This document shows positions 27,098 to 37,530 of a stretch of 64,000 nt of DNA, piece by piece. The DNA is from Mariniflexile sp. AS56 (GTDB taxonomy: Bacteria > Bacteroidota > Bacteroidia > Flavobacteriales > Flavobacteriaceae): positions 1 through 64,000 of the forward strand of contig NZ_JAUPED010000017.1 of assembly GCF_030552475.1 (NCBI RefSeq), in the 5' to 3' direction. The notes under the pieces are model-generated. The model was not told the DNA's origin. It saw only the letters and a list, made by a program, of their open reading frames with translations, and did not search any database. The translations under genes were made by a program, and so were the position numbers. Position 1 is the stretch's first letter. Every line of letters begins with the position of its first letter.

Positions 27098-29770
27098 TTA
27101 GTTCGTTAAGAACACTTTTTTTGTTAAAACAGATGTAGAACTTGCATTAGCCACACCACTAAAACCAGGCTGCTTACCACCTACACTTAGAAGTACATTT
27201 CCAGGTTCTAGTAGTTTTTTTCCTTCGGAATTAATCCACGTATACTGTTCGGCATCTATTTTATATTTTAAAATTTTAGTCTCTCCAGCAGCTAAATGCA
27301 CTCTATCGAAACTTACCAAGGTTCTAATCGCGTTTTGCTCTTGTTTATCTAAATGTGATAAATAAACTTGAACCACATCATCGCCCGCTACTTTACTTGT
27401 ATTTTTTATTTCTACTGAAATTTCAATAGCATCTTTAAGCTTTACTTGCTCAAGTATTTTTAAGTTTGAATATTCAAAATTCGAATAACTTAGTCCGTGA
27501 CCAAAAGGAAATAAAGGATCACCTTTAAAATATTTATAAGTTCTATTCTCCATATTATAATCTTTAAAATCTGGTAAATCTGTTACCGATTTATAAAAAG
27601 TTACAGGAAGTTTTCCTCCCGGATTGTAGTCTCCAAACAATATATCGGCAATAGCTTTCCCTCCAAATTCACCAGGATACCAGGCTTCTAGAATAGCAGG
27701 AACATTTTCGGACGCCCAATTTACAGCCAAGGCACTTCCATTCATTAAAACAACAATAGTTGGTTTCCCAGTAGCGTGTACCTTTTTCATTAACTCTATT
27801 TGATTTTTAGGTAATGAAATTTCAGAGCGATCTCCTTTATCAAAACCTTCCAATTCCACTTCCATTTCTTCGCCTTCAATTTCTGGAGAAAGTCCTAAAA
27901 ACAAGATGGCAATATCCGATTTATTTACGGCTGCTATCGCTGGCGTTATTAAGTCTTCATTCAATTTAGCCCAAAGTAAATGTGCTTGTGGATCGGACAA
28001 CACATTGGTATATTCTATTTTAATATCGTATAATTTCCCCTTTTCAAGATTAGTATCGAAATACTTAGTTTTTGGTTCGTATTCTGCACTAAACTCAAAG
28101 TAAAGCGAATCGTTTACAAATAATTTAGCATAGCTACTCGCCTTTAAACCTATTCTGTAAGCTCCACTTTCTGTTGGTTTTAATGCTCCTGTCCATCGCA
28201 CTGAAAAATTATCTGATTTCATATTTTTAATAGGGCGCTTTGGAGTCCAAACAAAGTTAATAACACTATCTATTCTTGTAAACGCAGGCTTTCCTTGAAA
28301 GCTTTTATTAGTATAATAATCTGCTTTTAAACCCAATTTTCCTTCTGCATGAAGTACAGAATTAGGAATAGGAATGAATGTTGACCAACCCGAAGCTATA
28401 TCGCTACCCAAAGCGTAATGTATTTGGGCATTAGGCAATTTGGATTTTATAGCTTTCAATGGTGTAATAAATTGATTGGGGGTACCATGATAATTCCCTA
28501 ATAAAGCTTGGGTAGAATTTGCATTCGGACCAATTACCGCAATAGATTTCAAATCTTTACTTAGAGGTAATGTTTTGTTTTCATTTTTAAGTAACACCAT
28601 CGATTCGTGTGCTACTTTTTCCGATAAAGCAAAATGTGCCTCACTCGCTACCACATTATAAGGAATATTAGCCCATTTTACATGTTCTGGATTATCAAAC
28701 ATTCCTAATTTAAAACGCGCTGTAAATAGTTTTTTGACAGCCTCGTCAATAGCCTCCACATCAACAAGATTTTTTAAAACAGCCTCGCTAAGACTTGGAT
28801 CGTAAACATTTCCGCAGTTTAGTTCCGTTCCATTATTTATCGCCATAGCTGCTGCTTCCGCAGGTGTTTCTACAACACCATGGTGTTCTGGTTGCCAAAA
28901 ATCATTTATCGCCCAACAATCGGATACCACATAACCATCAAAACCCCAATCGTCACGTAAAATTTTTCGTAATAACATGTCGCTACCGCAGCATGGTACA
29001 TCCCGATATCTATTATACGCGCACATAACAGAATACACATTCGCCTCCTTAACAGCTGCTTCAAATGCTGGCAAATATGTTTCGTATAAATCTTTATTAT
29101 TCGTTTGGTAGTTATCTTGATGTCTCGATTTTTCTGGACCACTATGTACTGCAAAATGTTTAGCAGTGGCAACCACTTTTAGATATTTACCATCGTCGCC
29201 TTGTAAAGCATTAATATAATTAACACCAATTTTACTGGTTAACAACGGATCTTCGCCATACGTTTCTTGACCTCTCCCCCAACGTGGGTCTCTAAAGATA
29301 TTTATATTGGGTGTCCAAAATGTTAAACCTTGGCCCATACGTCTTTTTCCTTCCTTTAAAAATTGATGATGTTTAGCTCTAGCTTCATCTGAAACCGCTG
29401 TCCCCATTTCAAAAATTAAATCCGGATTCCATGTTGCTCCCATACCTATAGCCTGTGGAAAAACGGTTGCTTCTCCTGCTCGAGCCACGCCATGTAAACA
29501 TTCGTTCCACCAATTATACTCAGGAATCCCTAATCTATCTATTGCTGGAGCATCATATCTTAATTGAGATATTTTTTCCTTTAAAGTTAAGCGAGAGACT
29601 AAATTGTTTACCCGTTGCTCTATTGAAATGGACTCATCTTGAAATTCATAGGAGATTGTTGTTTTTTGTGCTTTACAAGACCACAAAGTACAAGAACACA
29701 CTAAAGCCAGTGCTAAAACATTTTTGTTTAAAAATGAATTGTTTAATGTTTTAAATTTGTTATTTATCAT
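27098..29770 (-). CDS. GH3 beta-xylosidase with inserted PA14 domain, lipoprotein
   Basis: The 890-residue enzyme removes terminal xylose from xylo-oligosaccharides by a retaining mechanism. The GH3 N-terminal barrel spans about residues 45-350, with nucleophile Asp284 in GYVVSDCWAI and KHFAVHSGPE for substrate binding. The GH3 C-terminal sandwich is split by a PA14 module at about 476-603 (LKADYYTNKSFQG ... HLLWAKL). EGEEMEVE supplies candidate acid/base residues, and a fibronectin-III-like domain ends the chain. The leader has a lipobox (LWSC). It is the first gene of the operon reading to 20191 and has a recognisable promoter about 125 bp upstream. Confidence 0.92.
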   Translation of the reverse strand: MINNKFKTLNNSFLNKNVLALALVCSCTLWSCKAQKTTISYEFQDESISIEQRVNNLVSRLTLKEKISQLRYDAPAIDRLGIPEYNWWNECLHGVARAGEATVFPQAIGMGATWNPDLIFEMGTAVSDEARAKHHQFLKEGKRRMGQGLTFWTPNINIFRDPRWGRGQETYGEDPLLTSKIGVNYINALQGDDGKYLKVVATAKHFAVHSGPEKSRHQDNYQTNNKDLYETYLPAFEAAVKEANVYSVMCAYNRYRDVPCCGSDMLLRKILRDDWGFDGYVVSDCWAINDFWQPEHHGVVETPAEAAAMAINNGTELNCGNVYDPSLSEAVLKNLVDVEAIDEAVKKLFTARFKLGMFDNPEHVKWANIPYNVVASEAHFALSEKVAHESMVLLKNENKTLPLSKDLKSIAVIGPNANSTQALLGNYHGTPNQFITPLKAIKSKLPNAQIHYALGSDIASGWSTFIPIPNSVLHAEGKLGLKADYYTNKSFQGKPAFTRIDSVINFVWTPKRPIKNMKSDNFSVRWTGALKPTESGAYRIGLKASSYAKLFVNDSLYFEFSAEYEPKTKYFDTNLEKGKLYDIKIEYTNVLSDPQAHLLWAKLNEDLITPAIAAVNKSDIAILFLGLSPEIEGEEMEVELEGFDKGDRSEISLPKNQIELMKKVHATGKPTIVVLMNGSALAVNWASENVPAILEAWYPGEFGGKAIADILFGDYNPGGKLPVTFYKSVTDLPDFKDYNMENRTYKYFKGDPLFPFGHGLSYSNFEYSNLKILEQVKLKDAIEISVEIKNTSKVAGDDVVQVYLSHLDKQEQNAIRTLVSFDRVHLAAGETKILKYKIDAEQYTWINSEGKKLLEPGNVLLSVGGKQPGFSGVANASSTSVLTKKVFLTN

Positions 29771-29894
29771 ATGTTTAAAAAAAACTAAAAAGCATGACTA
29801 AAATGAAAAGCATAAAACATACCAACGCTATTTCTGCTATTAGTTTTAACCGTGTTTTGCAATGTTTCATTTTGAAATTCTATTATTGTGAAAT

Positions 29895-29923
29895 CAAATA
29901 TAATGGACTAATATTTTTTTCAA
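29895..29923 (-). promoter_or_regulatory. Candidate Bacteroidota promoter of the GH3 operon
   Basis: On the minus strand TATATTTG (29902-29895) fits the -7 box TAnnTTTG exactly. A TTG (29923-29921) lies 18 bases upstream at the -33 position. The implied transcript starts about 115-120 bases before the GH3 ATG. Such a match can arise by chance in AT-rich DNA, so confidence is moderate. Confidence 0.45.
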
Positions 29924-30117
29924 TAGAACGCATTAAGCAAACAGTAAGAATTTTGTTGCGATTATGGGTGAAAAATCGTGTTTTACACCATTTGACATAA
30001 TAGATGCTACATTTTTCATATAAACAAACACTACTTTAAAACGTAGATATCCATTTAAAAAAAAACTTTATTCATGTTAAAATTTAATACTTGTATGGCA
30101 GACTTTAAAAAAAGAAA

Positions 30118-30156
30118 CACATAAAAATAACGCTATAAAAAGCGATTTTTTATGTG
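30118..30156 (-). terminator. Terminator of the HTCS gene
   Basis: CACATAAAAA pairs with TTTTTATGTG and an inner CGCT with AGCG around a six-base A-rich loop, giving a long hairpin starting about 30 bp after the HTCS stop codon. The arms include A and T runs, so it can terminate minus-strand transcription. Confidence 0.75.
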
Positions 30157-30186
30157 ATTTCTTAATTAGCTGTAAGTAACTATTTT

Positions 30187-33100
30187 CTAAAACTCCTCAT
30201 CCTTTACTTTAACCTCGGTAGGAAGAATTCCGAATTGGGCTTTAAAACATTTTGTAAAATAAGAAGGCGAAGAAAACCCTATTTTATAACAAACTTCACT
30301 AATATTAGAATTTCCAGTTTCAAGAATTTGTTTGGCCTTTTGAATACGTATTTTTCTTAAAAACTCATTTACCGTTTGTCCTGTAAGCGATTTAATTTTT
30401 CTATAAAGCTGACTTCTACTTAAATTTAACTGCGATGCCAATACCTCTACACTTAAATCGGAATCACTCATATTTTCACTAATATAGCTTAACACTTTCT
30501 GTATAAACTCCTTATCAATTGATGTCGTTCCCGCTTGTTCCTTGCCACTAATGTCCCCAAAATACTTATCAAATATTAACTTTCTACTTGTTATCAATTG
30601 TGCCAAACGTAGTTTTAATAAGCGCATATCAAATGGTTTCACCATATAAGCATCGGCACCGTAACCAATACCCTCCATTCGGTCGTCAATTCTAGTTTTG
30701 GCAGTTAGCATTAATAACGGAATATGGCTCGTTTTTATATCTGTTTTTATTTGTTTACAGAACTCAAACCCATCCATTTCAGGCATAATAACATCGGTTA
30801 ATATAATATCTGGAATCGTTTTTTTTGCAATTTCTAAACCTTCTTTACCATTACTAGCAACTAATATTTTATAATGATTTTTTAATTCACTTTTTAAATA
30901 TTTTCTAAGTTCAACACTGTCTTCAACAATAAGTAATGTACTAGATATATTTCCATTTGCTTGACTGCTATCTACTTCCGAAGGTTCTAGAGCAGAATTT
31001 AGTATGAATTTTTCCTTTTTAGCCGTTTCTGAAATAACTTGAGGCGCTAGCTGCTCTTTGGTAAAATGCTCATTACCAGCTGGCAACAAAATTCTAAAAA
31101 TGGTTCCTTTGCCTACTTCACTTTCAACCTCCACTTTTCCTTTATGAAGCTTAATAAAACTTTGTACAACTTCTAAACCAATACCTGTACTGCCATAATA
31201 ACCTTTATTTAAAGTTTCAATTTGATAAAAACGCTCGAAAATTCTACTTATTTGATCTTTTTCTATTCCTGGTCCTGTGTCTGATATTCTAATTTCTAAT
31301 GCTTTACACGGATTTTTCTCATCAACCAAAGGAAATAAAACCAAATCGTCTGTCGATAAGATATCGGCATTAATAGCGCCACCATCTGGCGTTACCTTAA
31401 TCGCATTGGATAGAATATTGAAAATTATTTTTTCTAACATGCTCACATCTGCCCAAACTGGTAAATGGGGCACATCGGAATCCATTGAAAGATAAATATT
31501 TCGGTTGGAAGCTTCTTCTTTAAAATAGGCAACAACATCTTTTGTTAAACTAACAAGATTAAATTCTGAGGCTCTAATATTAACTTTATCGAGCTCTAAC
31601 TTTCTAAAATCCATAAGCTCGTTTATCATTCTGTAAAGTCTATCCGTATTTCGATAAATAATATCTAATTTATCTTTAACCGTAAAAGGAAGACTTAAAG
31701 TTTTGTCTCGTAAAATGTCTTGCAACGGGTTAATTATTAAAGTAAGTGGCGTTCTAAACTCGTGAGAAATATTGGTAAAGAACTGAATTTTCCTCTCATT
31801 TAATTGATCTTCCTGAACACGCTGTATGCGTTCGTTTTTAATAGTCTCCCGCTCTTTTATTCGAGATTTAGTCATTTTATTCAAAAGATATAAACCCATG
31901 AAAAATAACAAAATATAGCATACCATGGCTACATTAGTTTTCCACCAAGGTGGTAATACCGTTATTTTAAGTGTTAGTGGAGTTTCATTCCAAACACCAT
32001 CATTATTTGCTGCTTTTAATTTAAAAGTATACTCGCCATAATCGAGATTTGTGTATGTGGCGCTTTGTAAATTACCAACATAATTCCACGATTTCTCAAA
32101 ACCTTCTAAATAATAAGCATATTGATTTTTCTCTGGTCTTGTGTAATTAATTCCAGTATATTCAATAGTAAATACAGTTTGTTGATAATTAAACTCCAAA
32201 CTTTTGGTTTCCGTAATCACTTTAGTAAGTGGGCTGTTATCCTGATTTGGAACGACATCCTTATTGAAAATTTTTAATCCTGTTATATACAAAGAAGGCA
32301 CAATAGAGTTAACCTCTATTTTTTTGGGATTGATATAATCTATGCCTTTGTAATTACCAAAATAAAGAACGCCTTTTTCATCTTTTAGCGTGGCATTGAA
32401 ATTAAAATCGTCGGATAGCAATCCATCGTTAGACGAAAAACTTGTTACTTTATTAGTATCAATATTTAATTTAGAAATACCTGAATTACCAGTTAACCAA
32501 ATGTCACCAGCATTATCTTCAATAATTCCAGTGATATTTTCTTCCAATAAACCTGTAGTTTTATTGTACCATTTAAATTTATTAGTTTTTTTATTATAAC
32601 GACAAAGCCCTGCTCCGCGCGTTCCTATCCAAATGTATTGATTAGAACACTGGTATAGCGACAGAATATGATTGGCACTTTTTTGGTTATTTAGAGCCTG
32701 CGACATCTGATCTTCTAATGAAGTAAGCTTTACTTGCCCATTTTTATCTTTAGTTATTTTAAAAAGACCTGCTGTGGTACCAAACCAAATAACATTATCA
32801 TTATCTACCAAAATTTTTCTAACATCGGTAGTTGCGATATTTTCAAATGCACCAGAATTGTAATTTTTAAGCACCTTTGTTTCTGGATTATAAGCATATA
32901 TACCAGAGTAAAATGATCCAATCCAAATAATGCCATCCTGGTCTTCTGTTATTGTTAAAATAGCATTTGAAATTAGAATGCCTTTTGAGTTTTCAACATT
33001 AATATTTTCAAAGTTGTTTTGTCCTTTTTTAAGAACATACAAACCATTATCCCAACTTCCTGCCCAAACATTTTCTTTACTGTCAATAAATACGGTTTGG

Positions 33101-34320
33101 ATGTAATTACTTGTTAAACCCGAATAACTCTCGGAATTTGATAAATTTATATGGCTAAATTTTAAACTTTTAGCGTCTATAACATCGATACCTCCACCGT
33201 CCATAGACACCCAAAGCTTATTGTTTCCATCTTTAACGATGCCGGTTACAGAGCCCGTTTGTAACGAGTTTACATTACTTGTTAAACTTTCAATGTTACC
33301 AAATTTATCATAGAGTTTATCGCTTACAGCAACACCACTGTTGTAGTAACCAAGCCATATTCGCTCCTCCTTATCTAAAAACAAAGACCATATTGAGTTT
33401 GAAAGAATGCTATTTTCATCTCTTTTATGATACACATATCTCTTTATAAGTTCTCCGTTTGAATTAAGATGAAAAAGTCCATCATTTTCCGAACCAATTA
33501 ATATGGAATGGTCTGGCAATTGAATAATTGCAAGGATGCGTTTGCTACTTATTTCAAAATTCGAAAATTGCGTTATCGTATCATCTTCTAGTTGATACTT
33601 AACGATACCATTTCCATAGGTTCCTGCCCATAAATCTTTATTTGCACTTCGTTTTAGAGTTTGTATTGGTAGATTAAAATTGGCACCGCTACTATTATGC
33701 GGTTTTCTAATCTTGTTATTCGAATAATCTAATACACGAAGTCCCACACTGGTTCCTAAAAAAACCGTTTTATTACATATTTCTATGGCATTTATAGCAG
33801 CATATCTAACTCTATCAATTACCCTTATAACCTTGCGTGTTTTTAAATTTAATAAAAACAAACCTGCTCCTCTGGTGCCAATTAAAAGATTCCCACGATC
33901 GTCTTCTTTAATACTTAATACAGAAATGCCTATTTCATCGCTTTCACCAATAGGTATTTTTTCAAACTGATCTAAATCTCTATTGTATAAATTCAAACCA
34001 GCTTCTGTACCAATCCACAGTTGATTTTTTTTATCTAAAAAAGAAGAAAAAACGAGGTTGCTACGTAAGGAGTTAGGATCTTCAACTTTAAACTTATAGG
34101 ATGTATAATTAATTCCATCAAATTTATATAAGCCCGATCCGTTGGTACAAATCCACATAAACCCATGATGATCTTGTGTCATAGAATAAATACCTACTTT
34201 TGAAATACCTTCTCTGATATTTACAAAATTAAAATCTTGGGTAGCTGTTTGTGACCAAAAATTTAAGCTTAAAAAAAAGCTGAAGAATATTAAAAGATTA
34301 GTACATCTTTTTAGTTGCAT
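30187..34320 (-). CDS. Hybrid two-component system sensor/regulator (HTCS)
   Basis: The 1377-residue protein joins all parts of a two-component pathway. A signal peptide precedes two periplasmic beta-propellers built from about 14 Reg_prop repeats (pattern D..G.LWIGT...GL), then a Y_Y_Y domain near 700-780. One membrane helix lies near 795-812, followed by HisKA with the phospho-acceptor His near 851 (ISHEFRTPL) and an HATPase with DTGPGI and GSTGIGLEVV. A receiver with phospho-acceptor Asp near 1174 (ILTDVIMPEMDG) follows, and then an AraC-type DNA-binding domain from about 1275. HTCS proteins bind oligosaccharide in the periplasm and switch on the adjacent locus. Position between the xylanase operon and the xylose operon predicts xylo-oligosaccharide as ligand. 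Confidence 0.95.
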   Translation of the reverse strand: MQLKRCTNLLIFFSFFLSLNFWSQTATQDFNFVNIREGISKVGIYSMTQDHHGFMWICTNGSGLYKFDGINYTSYKFKVEDPNSLRSNLVFSSFLDKKNQLWIGTEAGLNLYNRDLDQFEKIPIGESDEIGISVLSIKEDDRGNLLIGTRGAGLFLLNLKTRKVIRVIDRVRYAAINAIEICNKTVFLGTSVGLRVLDYSNNKIRKPHNSSGANFNLPIQTLKRSANKDLWAGTYGNGIVKYQLEDDTITQFSNFEISSKRILAIIQLPDHSILIGSENDGLFHLNSNGELIKRYVYHKRDENSILSNSIWSLFLDKEERIWLGYYNSGVAVSDKLYDKFGNIESLTSNVNSLQTGSVTGIVKDGNNKLWVSMDGGGIDVIDAKSLKFSHINLSNSESYSGLTSNYIQTVFIDSKENVWAGSWDNGLYVLKKGQNNFENINVENSKGILISNAILTITEDQDGIIWIGSFYSGIYAYNPETKVLKNYNSGAFENIATTDVRKILVDNDNVIWFGTTAGLFKITKDKNGQVKLTSLEDQMSQALNNQKSANHILSLYQCSNQYIWIGTRGAGLCRYNKKTNKFKWYNKTTGLLEENITGIIEDNAGDIWLTGNSGISKLNIDTNKVTSFSSNDGLLSDDFNFNATLKDEKGVLYFGNYKGIDYINPKKIEVNSIVPSLYITGLKIFNKDVVPNQDNSPLTKVITETKSLEFNYQQTVFTIEYTGINYTRPEKNQYAYYLEGFEKSWNYVGNLQSATYTNLDYGEYTFKLKAANNDGVWNETPLTLKITVLPPWWKTNVAMVCYILLFFMGLYLLNKMTKSRIKERETIKNERIQRVQEDQLNERKIQFFTNISHEFRTPLTLIINPLQDILRDKTLSLPFTVKDKLDIIYRNTDRLYRMINELMDFRKLELDKVNIRASEFNLVSLTKDVVAYFKEEASNRNIYLSMDSDVPHLPVWADVSMLEKIIFNILSNAIKVTPDGGAINADILSTDDLVLFPLVDEKNPCKALEIRISDTGPGIEKDQISRIFERFYQIETLNKGYYGSTGIGLEVVQSFIKLHKGKVEVESEVGKGTIFRILLPAGNEHFTKEQLAPQVISETAKKEKFILNSALEPSEVDSSQANGNISSTLLIVEDSVELRKYLKSELKNHYKILVASNGKEGLEIAKKTIPDIILTDVIMPEMDGFEFCKQIKTDIKTSHIPLLMLTAKTRIDDRMEGIGYGADAYMVKPFDMRLLKLRLAQLITSRKLIFDKYFGDISGKEQAGTTSIDKEFIQKVLSYISENMSDSDLSVEVLASQLNLSRSQLYRKIKSLTGQTVNEFLRKIRIQKAKQILETGNSNISEVCYKIGFSSPSYFTKCFKAQFGILPTEVKVKDEEF

Positions 34321-34451
34321 ACAGTTACATTTTATTTAGGACTAAAGTTAACATCTTTTGTTATAATAATAAGATCCATTTTTAAACCATCTTCTATCAT
34401 AAAGAAATATAAGATAAATCCTCCTTTTTTTGGATCTAAAAATATGATTTT

Positions 34452-34459
34452 TGTTGCAT
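34452..34459 (-). promoter_or_regulatory. ATGCAACA box upstream of HTCS
   Basis: TGTTGCAT on the + strand is the reverse complement of the box found four times in the susC/GH10 spacer. It continues as TGTTGCATTACA, echoing the TGTAAT of the palindrome arm. Its presence here suggests autoregulation or a shared activator. Confidence 0.45.
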
Positions 34460-34659
34460 TACAATGATAATCATTTTCACGCTGTACCTAAAATGGATGT
34501 ATAAGATGAATACACAAATACTGAATGCGTATCAAAATCGAAAATAAACTAAGTCAAATTTAAAGCCTATAAGAAATGAAGCATTAAGTATAACAAATGT
34601 CTCTTTTAAAAGATAAACTATGCGATGTAGTTAACATGCGATCATTTCATAAAACAAAC

Positions 34660-34694
34660 AACCCCTTAAAAACGGATTGCGTTTTTAAGGGGTT
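34660..34694. terminator. Strong terminator downstream of the xylose operon
   Basis: AACCCCTTAAAAAC and GTTTTTAAGGGGTT form an uninterrupted 14-base-pair stem with a seven-base loop about 40 bp after the stop codon of the transaldolase gene. Confidence 0.85.
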
Positions 34695-34732
34695 TATACC
34701 TAAAATCGGTAAACAAAGTACCGTACTTATCT

Positions 34733-35386
34733 TTAATTTCCTTTTTGATAATCCAATAGAAATTGAGCCAAACCACTATCTGTTAATGGGTGTTTTAACA
34801 ATCCTGTAATGGAGCTTAAAGGACCTGTCATGACATCTGCACCTATTTTCGCACAGTTAATGACATGCATTGTATGACGAATGGATGCTGCTAATATTTG
34901 TGTTTCAAAACCATAGTTATCATAAATCTGTCTAATCTCTGCTATAAGCTGCAATCCATCGGTTGAAATATCATCTAAACGTCCTAAAAACGGTGACATA
35001 TAAGTCGCTCCAGCTTTTGCAGCTAAAAGCGCTTGCCCTGGTGAAAATACCAAAGTAACATTGGTTTTAATGCCTTTATCTGAAAAATATTTACATGCTT
35101 TAACACCATCTGCAATCATGGGCAATTTTACCACAATTTGAGGATGTAAAGCAGCTAATTCTTCACCTTGTTGTACCATGCCTTCAAAATCGGTTGCAAT
35201 AACCTCTGCTGAAACATCGCCATCAACAATATTACAAATATCTACATAATGCTTTAAAATATTTTTAGCGCCAGTTATGCCTTCTTTTGCCATTAAGGAT
35301 GGGTTTGTTGTAACGCCATCTAAAACGCCTAAAGCTTGCGCTTCCGCAATATCACTTAAATTTGCTGTATCTATAAAAAATTTCAT
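34733..35386 (-). CDS. tal: Transaldolase, TalC/FSA type
   Basis: The 217-residue protein is a small class I transaldolase that transfers a dihydroxyacetone unit in the non-oxidative pentose phosphate pathway. [13 protein letters not shown] and GVTTNPSL open the barrel, and Lys87 in VVKLPM is the Schiff-base residue. [20 protein letters not shown] and QILAASIRH are family hallmarks. FSA and TalC cannot be separated with certainty from sequence, but pairing with transketolase 13 bp upstream favours transaldolase. It is the last gene of xylB-xylA-tkt-tal. Confidence 0.92.
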   Translation of the reverse strand: MKFFIDTANLSDIAEAQALGVLDGVTTNPSLMAKEGITGAKNILKHYVDICNIVDGDVSAEVIATDFEGMVQQGEELAALHPQIVVKLPMIADGVKACKYFSDKGIKTNVTLVFSPGQALLAAKAGATYMSPFLGRLDDISTDGLQLIAEIRQIYDNYGFETQILAASIRHTMHVINCAKIGADVMTGPLSSITGLLKHPLTDSGLAQFLLDYQKGN

Positions 35387-35399
35387 TCTTTCTAATTTA

Positions 35400-37424
35400 T
35401 TATTTTAATAATTCTGTTACTTGTTTAAAAACGTTTTCTCCTGTAAATCCGAATTTCTCATCTAACACCGTAGCAGGTGCCGAGTACCCAAAATGATCCA
35501 AACCAAATACTTTTCCATTAGCACCTACCAAACCTTCTAAGTTTACAGGTAAGCCTGCAGTTAAACCAAAAGCCGGTTTATTTGTTGGAATAATACGTTC
35601 TTGATATGCTTTTGATTGCAATCTAAAAACACCTTCTGAAGGAACCGATACTACTTTTGCTTTTATGTTTTCTCTTTCTTCTAATAACTTAGCTCCTTCA
35701 ATTAAAGTAGCTACCTCTGAACCATTCGCTATTAAAACAACATCTGGATTTTCAACCTCTAAAACGGTGTAACCTCCCTTTTTAGCATTTAATGCTTCTT
35801 TGTATCTCGACGTTGTTGCAGGAAGGTCTTTTATCCCTTGACGCGATAAAATCAACCCTGTTGGTGTTTTATCATTTTGCAACGCCATTTCCCAGGCAAC
35901 ATTTGTTTCGGCAGAATCTGCAGGACGTAGTGCTGTAAAACAAGGATCTCCACTATGATTTTTCAATTTCTCTAACAAACGAATTTGAGCTTCTTGCTCT
36001 ACTGGTTGATGCGTTGGACCATCTTCACCCACTCTAAAAGCATCGTGTGTCCAAACATATTTTACAGGTAATTCTTGAATAGCACTCATTCTAATTGCTG
36101 GCTTCATATAATCTGAAAACACAAAAAATGTGGCTACTACAGGAATAACACCGCCATGTAAAGCCATCCCATTTGCAATGGCAGCCATTGTTAATTCTGC
36201 AACGCCTGCTTGTAAAAAGGCTCCTGAAAAATCGTTCTTTTGCATAGCGTGTGTATGTTTTAAGAAGCCATCCGTTTTATCAGAGTTTGATAAATCGGCT
36301 GAAGAAACAATCATGTTTTCCACATTTTGAGCCAAATAGCCCAACACATTTGCTGAAGCTGCTCTGGTTGCTAATCCTGGTTTATTAACGACAGATTCAA
36401 AATCTAAATCTGGTAATTTCCCTGCTAAAAAACCATCCAATTTGGTTGATAATTCTGCATTTGAGGCTCTCCAAGCTGTTATTTCTGATTTTTTCACCGC
36501 TGCTGCTGCTTTTTTATTTTCTAAAAGTGTTGCATAAAAAGCTTCAACATCGGCATATTTTGCAAAAGAATCATTGACATCAGCCCCTAAGTTTTTTAAA
36601 GTTTCCTTAAAATCAGCGCCTGTATGGCCAATAGGTTGTCCATGCAATTCACAATGACCTTCCCACATTGCACCTGTTTCGGTAACACAACCTTTACCCA
36701 TAATGGTTTTACCTATTATTAAGGTTGGCTTGTCTTGCTCGTTATTAGCGTCTTGTAATGCTTTTCTAATGTCATCGTGATTATGACCATCAATAGTCAC
36801 CACGTTCCAACCCCAAGCTTCGTATTTTTTAGCAGTATCTTCAGAAGTAACTTCCTCAGTCATCGTTGACAATTGCACATCATTCGCATCATAAAACATG
36901 ATAAAATTGTTCAATCCTAAATGACCTGCAATACGTCCAGCGCCTTGTGAAATTTCTTCTTGTACACCACCATCAGAAATAAAACTATATACTTTATGAT
37001 TCATCCAATTTCCAAAACGCGCCCCTAAAAACTTAGCTGCAATCGCTGCTCCCACTCCCATAGTGTGCCCTTGACCTAAAGGTCCAGACGTATTTTCAAT
37101 ACCTCTTTTAACATCAACTTCTGGATGACCTGGCGTTACAGAACCCCATTGTCTGAAGTTTTTTAAATCTTCTTTTTTATAATTACCCAATAAATAATAT
37201 TGCGCATATAATAAGGTTGATAAATGCCCAGCATCCATAAAGAAACGATCTCTAAATGGCCATGACATATCGCTTGGATCAAAATTTAAAAATTCTGAAT
37301 ACAGAATATGCATAAAGTCAGCTCCCCCCATTGGCCCACCTGGATGTCCAGAATTTGCCTGTTCAACCATTGAAATAGCTAATGCTCTAATATTATCGGC
37401 TGCTCTTAAATTAATGTTACTCAT
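35400..37424 (-). CDS. tkt: Transketolase
   Basis: The 674-residue enzyme has the standard layout. A thiamine-diphosphate domain comes first ([37 protein letters not shown] with the ThDP loop ending in N), then the pyrimidine-binding domain ([11 protein letters not shown]), then the C-terminal domain. It moves two-carbon units between pentose and triose/hexose phosphates and lets xylulose 5-phosphate enter glycolysis. A housekeeping transketolase usually exists elsewhere, so this is probably a copy dedicated to pentose growth. The gene is 106 bp downstream of xylA. Confidence 0.95.
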   Translation of the reverse strand: MSNINLRAADNIRALAISMVEQANSGHPGGPMGGADFMHILYSEFLNFDPSDMSWPFRDRFFMDAGHLSTLLYAQYYLLGNYKKEDLKNFRQWGSVTPGHPEVDVKRGIENTSGPLGQGHTMGVGAAIAAKFLGARFGNWMNHKVYSFISDGGVQEEISQGAGRIAGHLGLNNFIMFYDANDVQLSTMTEEVTSEDTAKKYEAWGWNVVTIDGHNHDDIRKALQDANNEQDKPTLIIGKTIMGKGCVTETGAMWEGHCELHGQPIGHTGADFKETLKNLGADVNDSFAKYADVEAFYATLLENKKAAAAVKKSEITAWRASNAELSTKLDGFLAGKLPDLDFESVVNKPGLATRAASANVLGYLAQNVENMIVSSADLSNSDKTDGFLKHTHAMQKNDFSGAFLQAGVAELTMAAIANGMALHGGVIPVVATFFVFSDYMKPAIRMSAIQELPVKYVWTHDAFRVGEDGPTHQPVEQEAQIRLLEKLKNHSGDPCFTALRPADSAETNVAWEMALQNDKTPTGLILSRQGIKDLPATTSRYKEALNAKKGGYTVLEVENPDVVLIANGSEVATLIEGAKLLEERENIKAKVVSVPSEGVFRLQSKAYQERIIPTNKPAFGLTAGLPVNLEGLVGANGKVFGLDHFGYSAPATVLDEKFGFTGENVFKQVTELLK

Positions 37425-37476
37425 GTTTTATTATTTATAAAATATTATAATTTATCTTGAATCAAATGAATTAACT

Positions 37477-37495
37477 CTATCATAATTTATGATAG
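37477..37495. repeat. Palindrome between xylA and tkt
   Basis: CTATCATA and TATGATAG form a perfect eight-base-pair dyad with a three-base centre. It lies in the 106-bp gap between xylA and tkt. No T-run follows on the coding strand, so it may be an operator or an mRNA-stability hairpin. Confidence 0.5.
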
Positions 37496-37530
37496 AAAAA
37501 CCTCACTAATCCTACTACAATCTATTGGTT

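Larger units (their letters stand above)
29771..30186. other. Spacer upstream of the GH3 operon
   Basis: These 416 bp hold the candidate GH3 promoter (29895-29923), a TGTTGCGA sequence at 29953-29960 that is one mismatch from the TGTTGCAT box, and the HTCS terminator. A 68-codon + strand frame in it lacks any recognisable feature and is treated as chance. Confidence 0.55.
34321..34732. other. HTCS upstream spacer
   Basis: These 412 bp lie between the HTCS gene and the transaldolase gene. They contain the tal terminator and, 132 bp before the HTCS start, one ATGCAACA box. I see no credible gene. Confidence 0.6.

Noticed and set aside
29794-30000. 68-codon + strand frame upstream of GH3
   Set aside because: It overlaps the predicted GH3 promoter on the other strand, has no domain or signal, and its composition is that of spacer DNA.
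34597-34809. 70-codon + strand frame
   Set aside because: It reads through the tal terminator hairpin and the tal 3' end.
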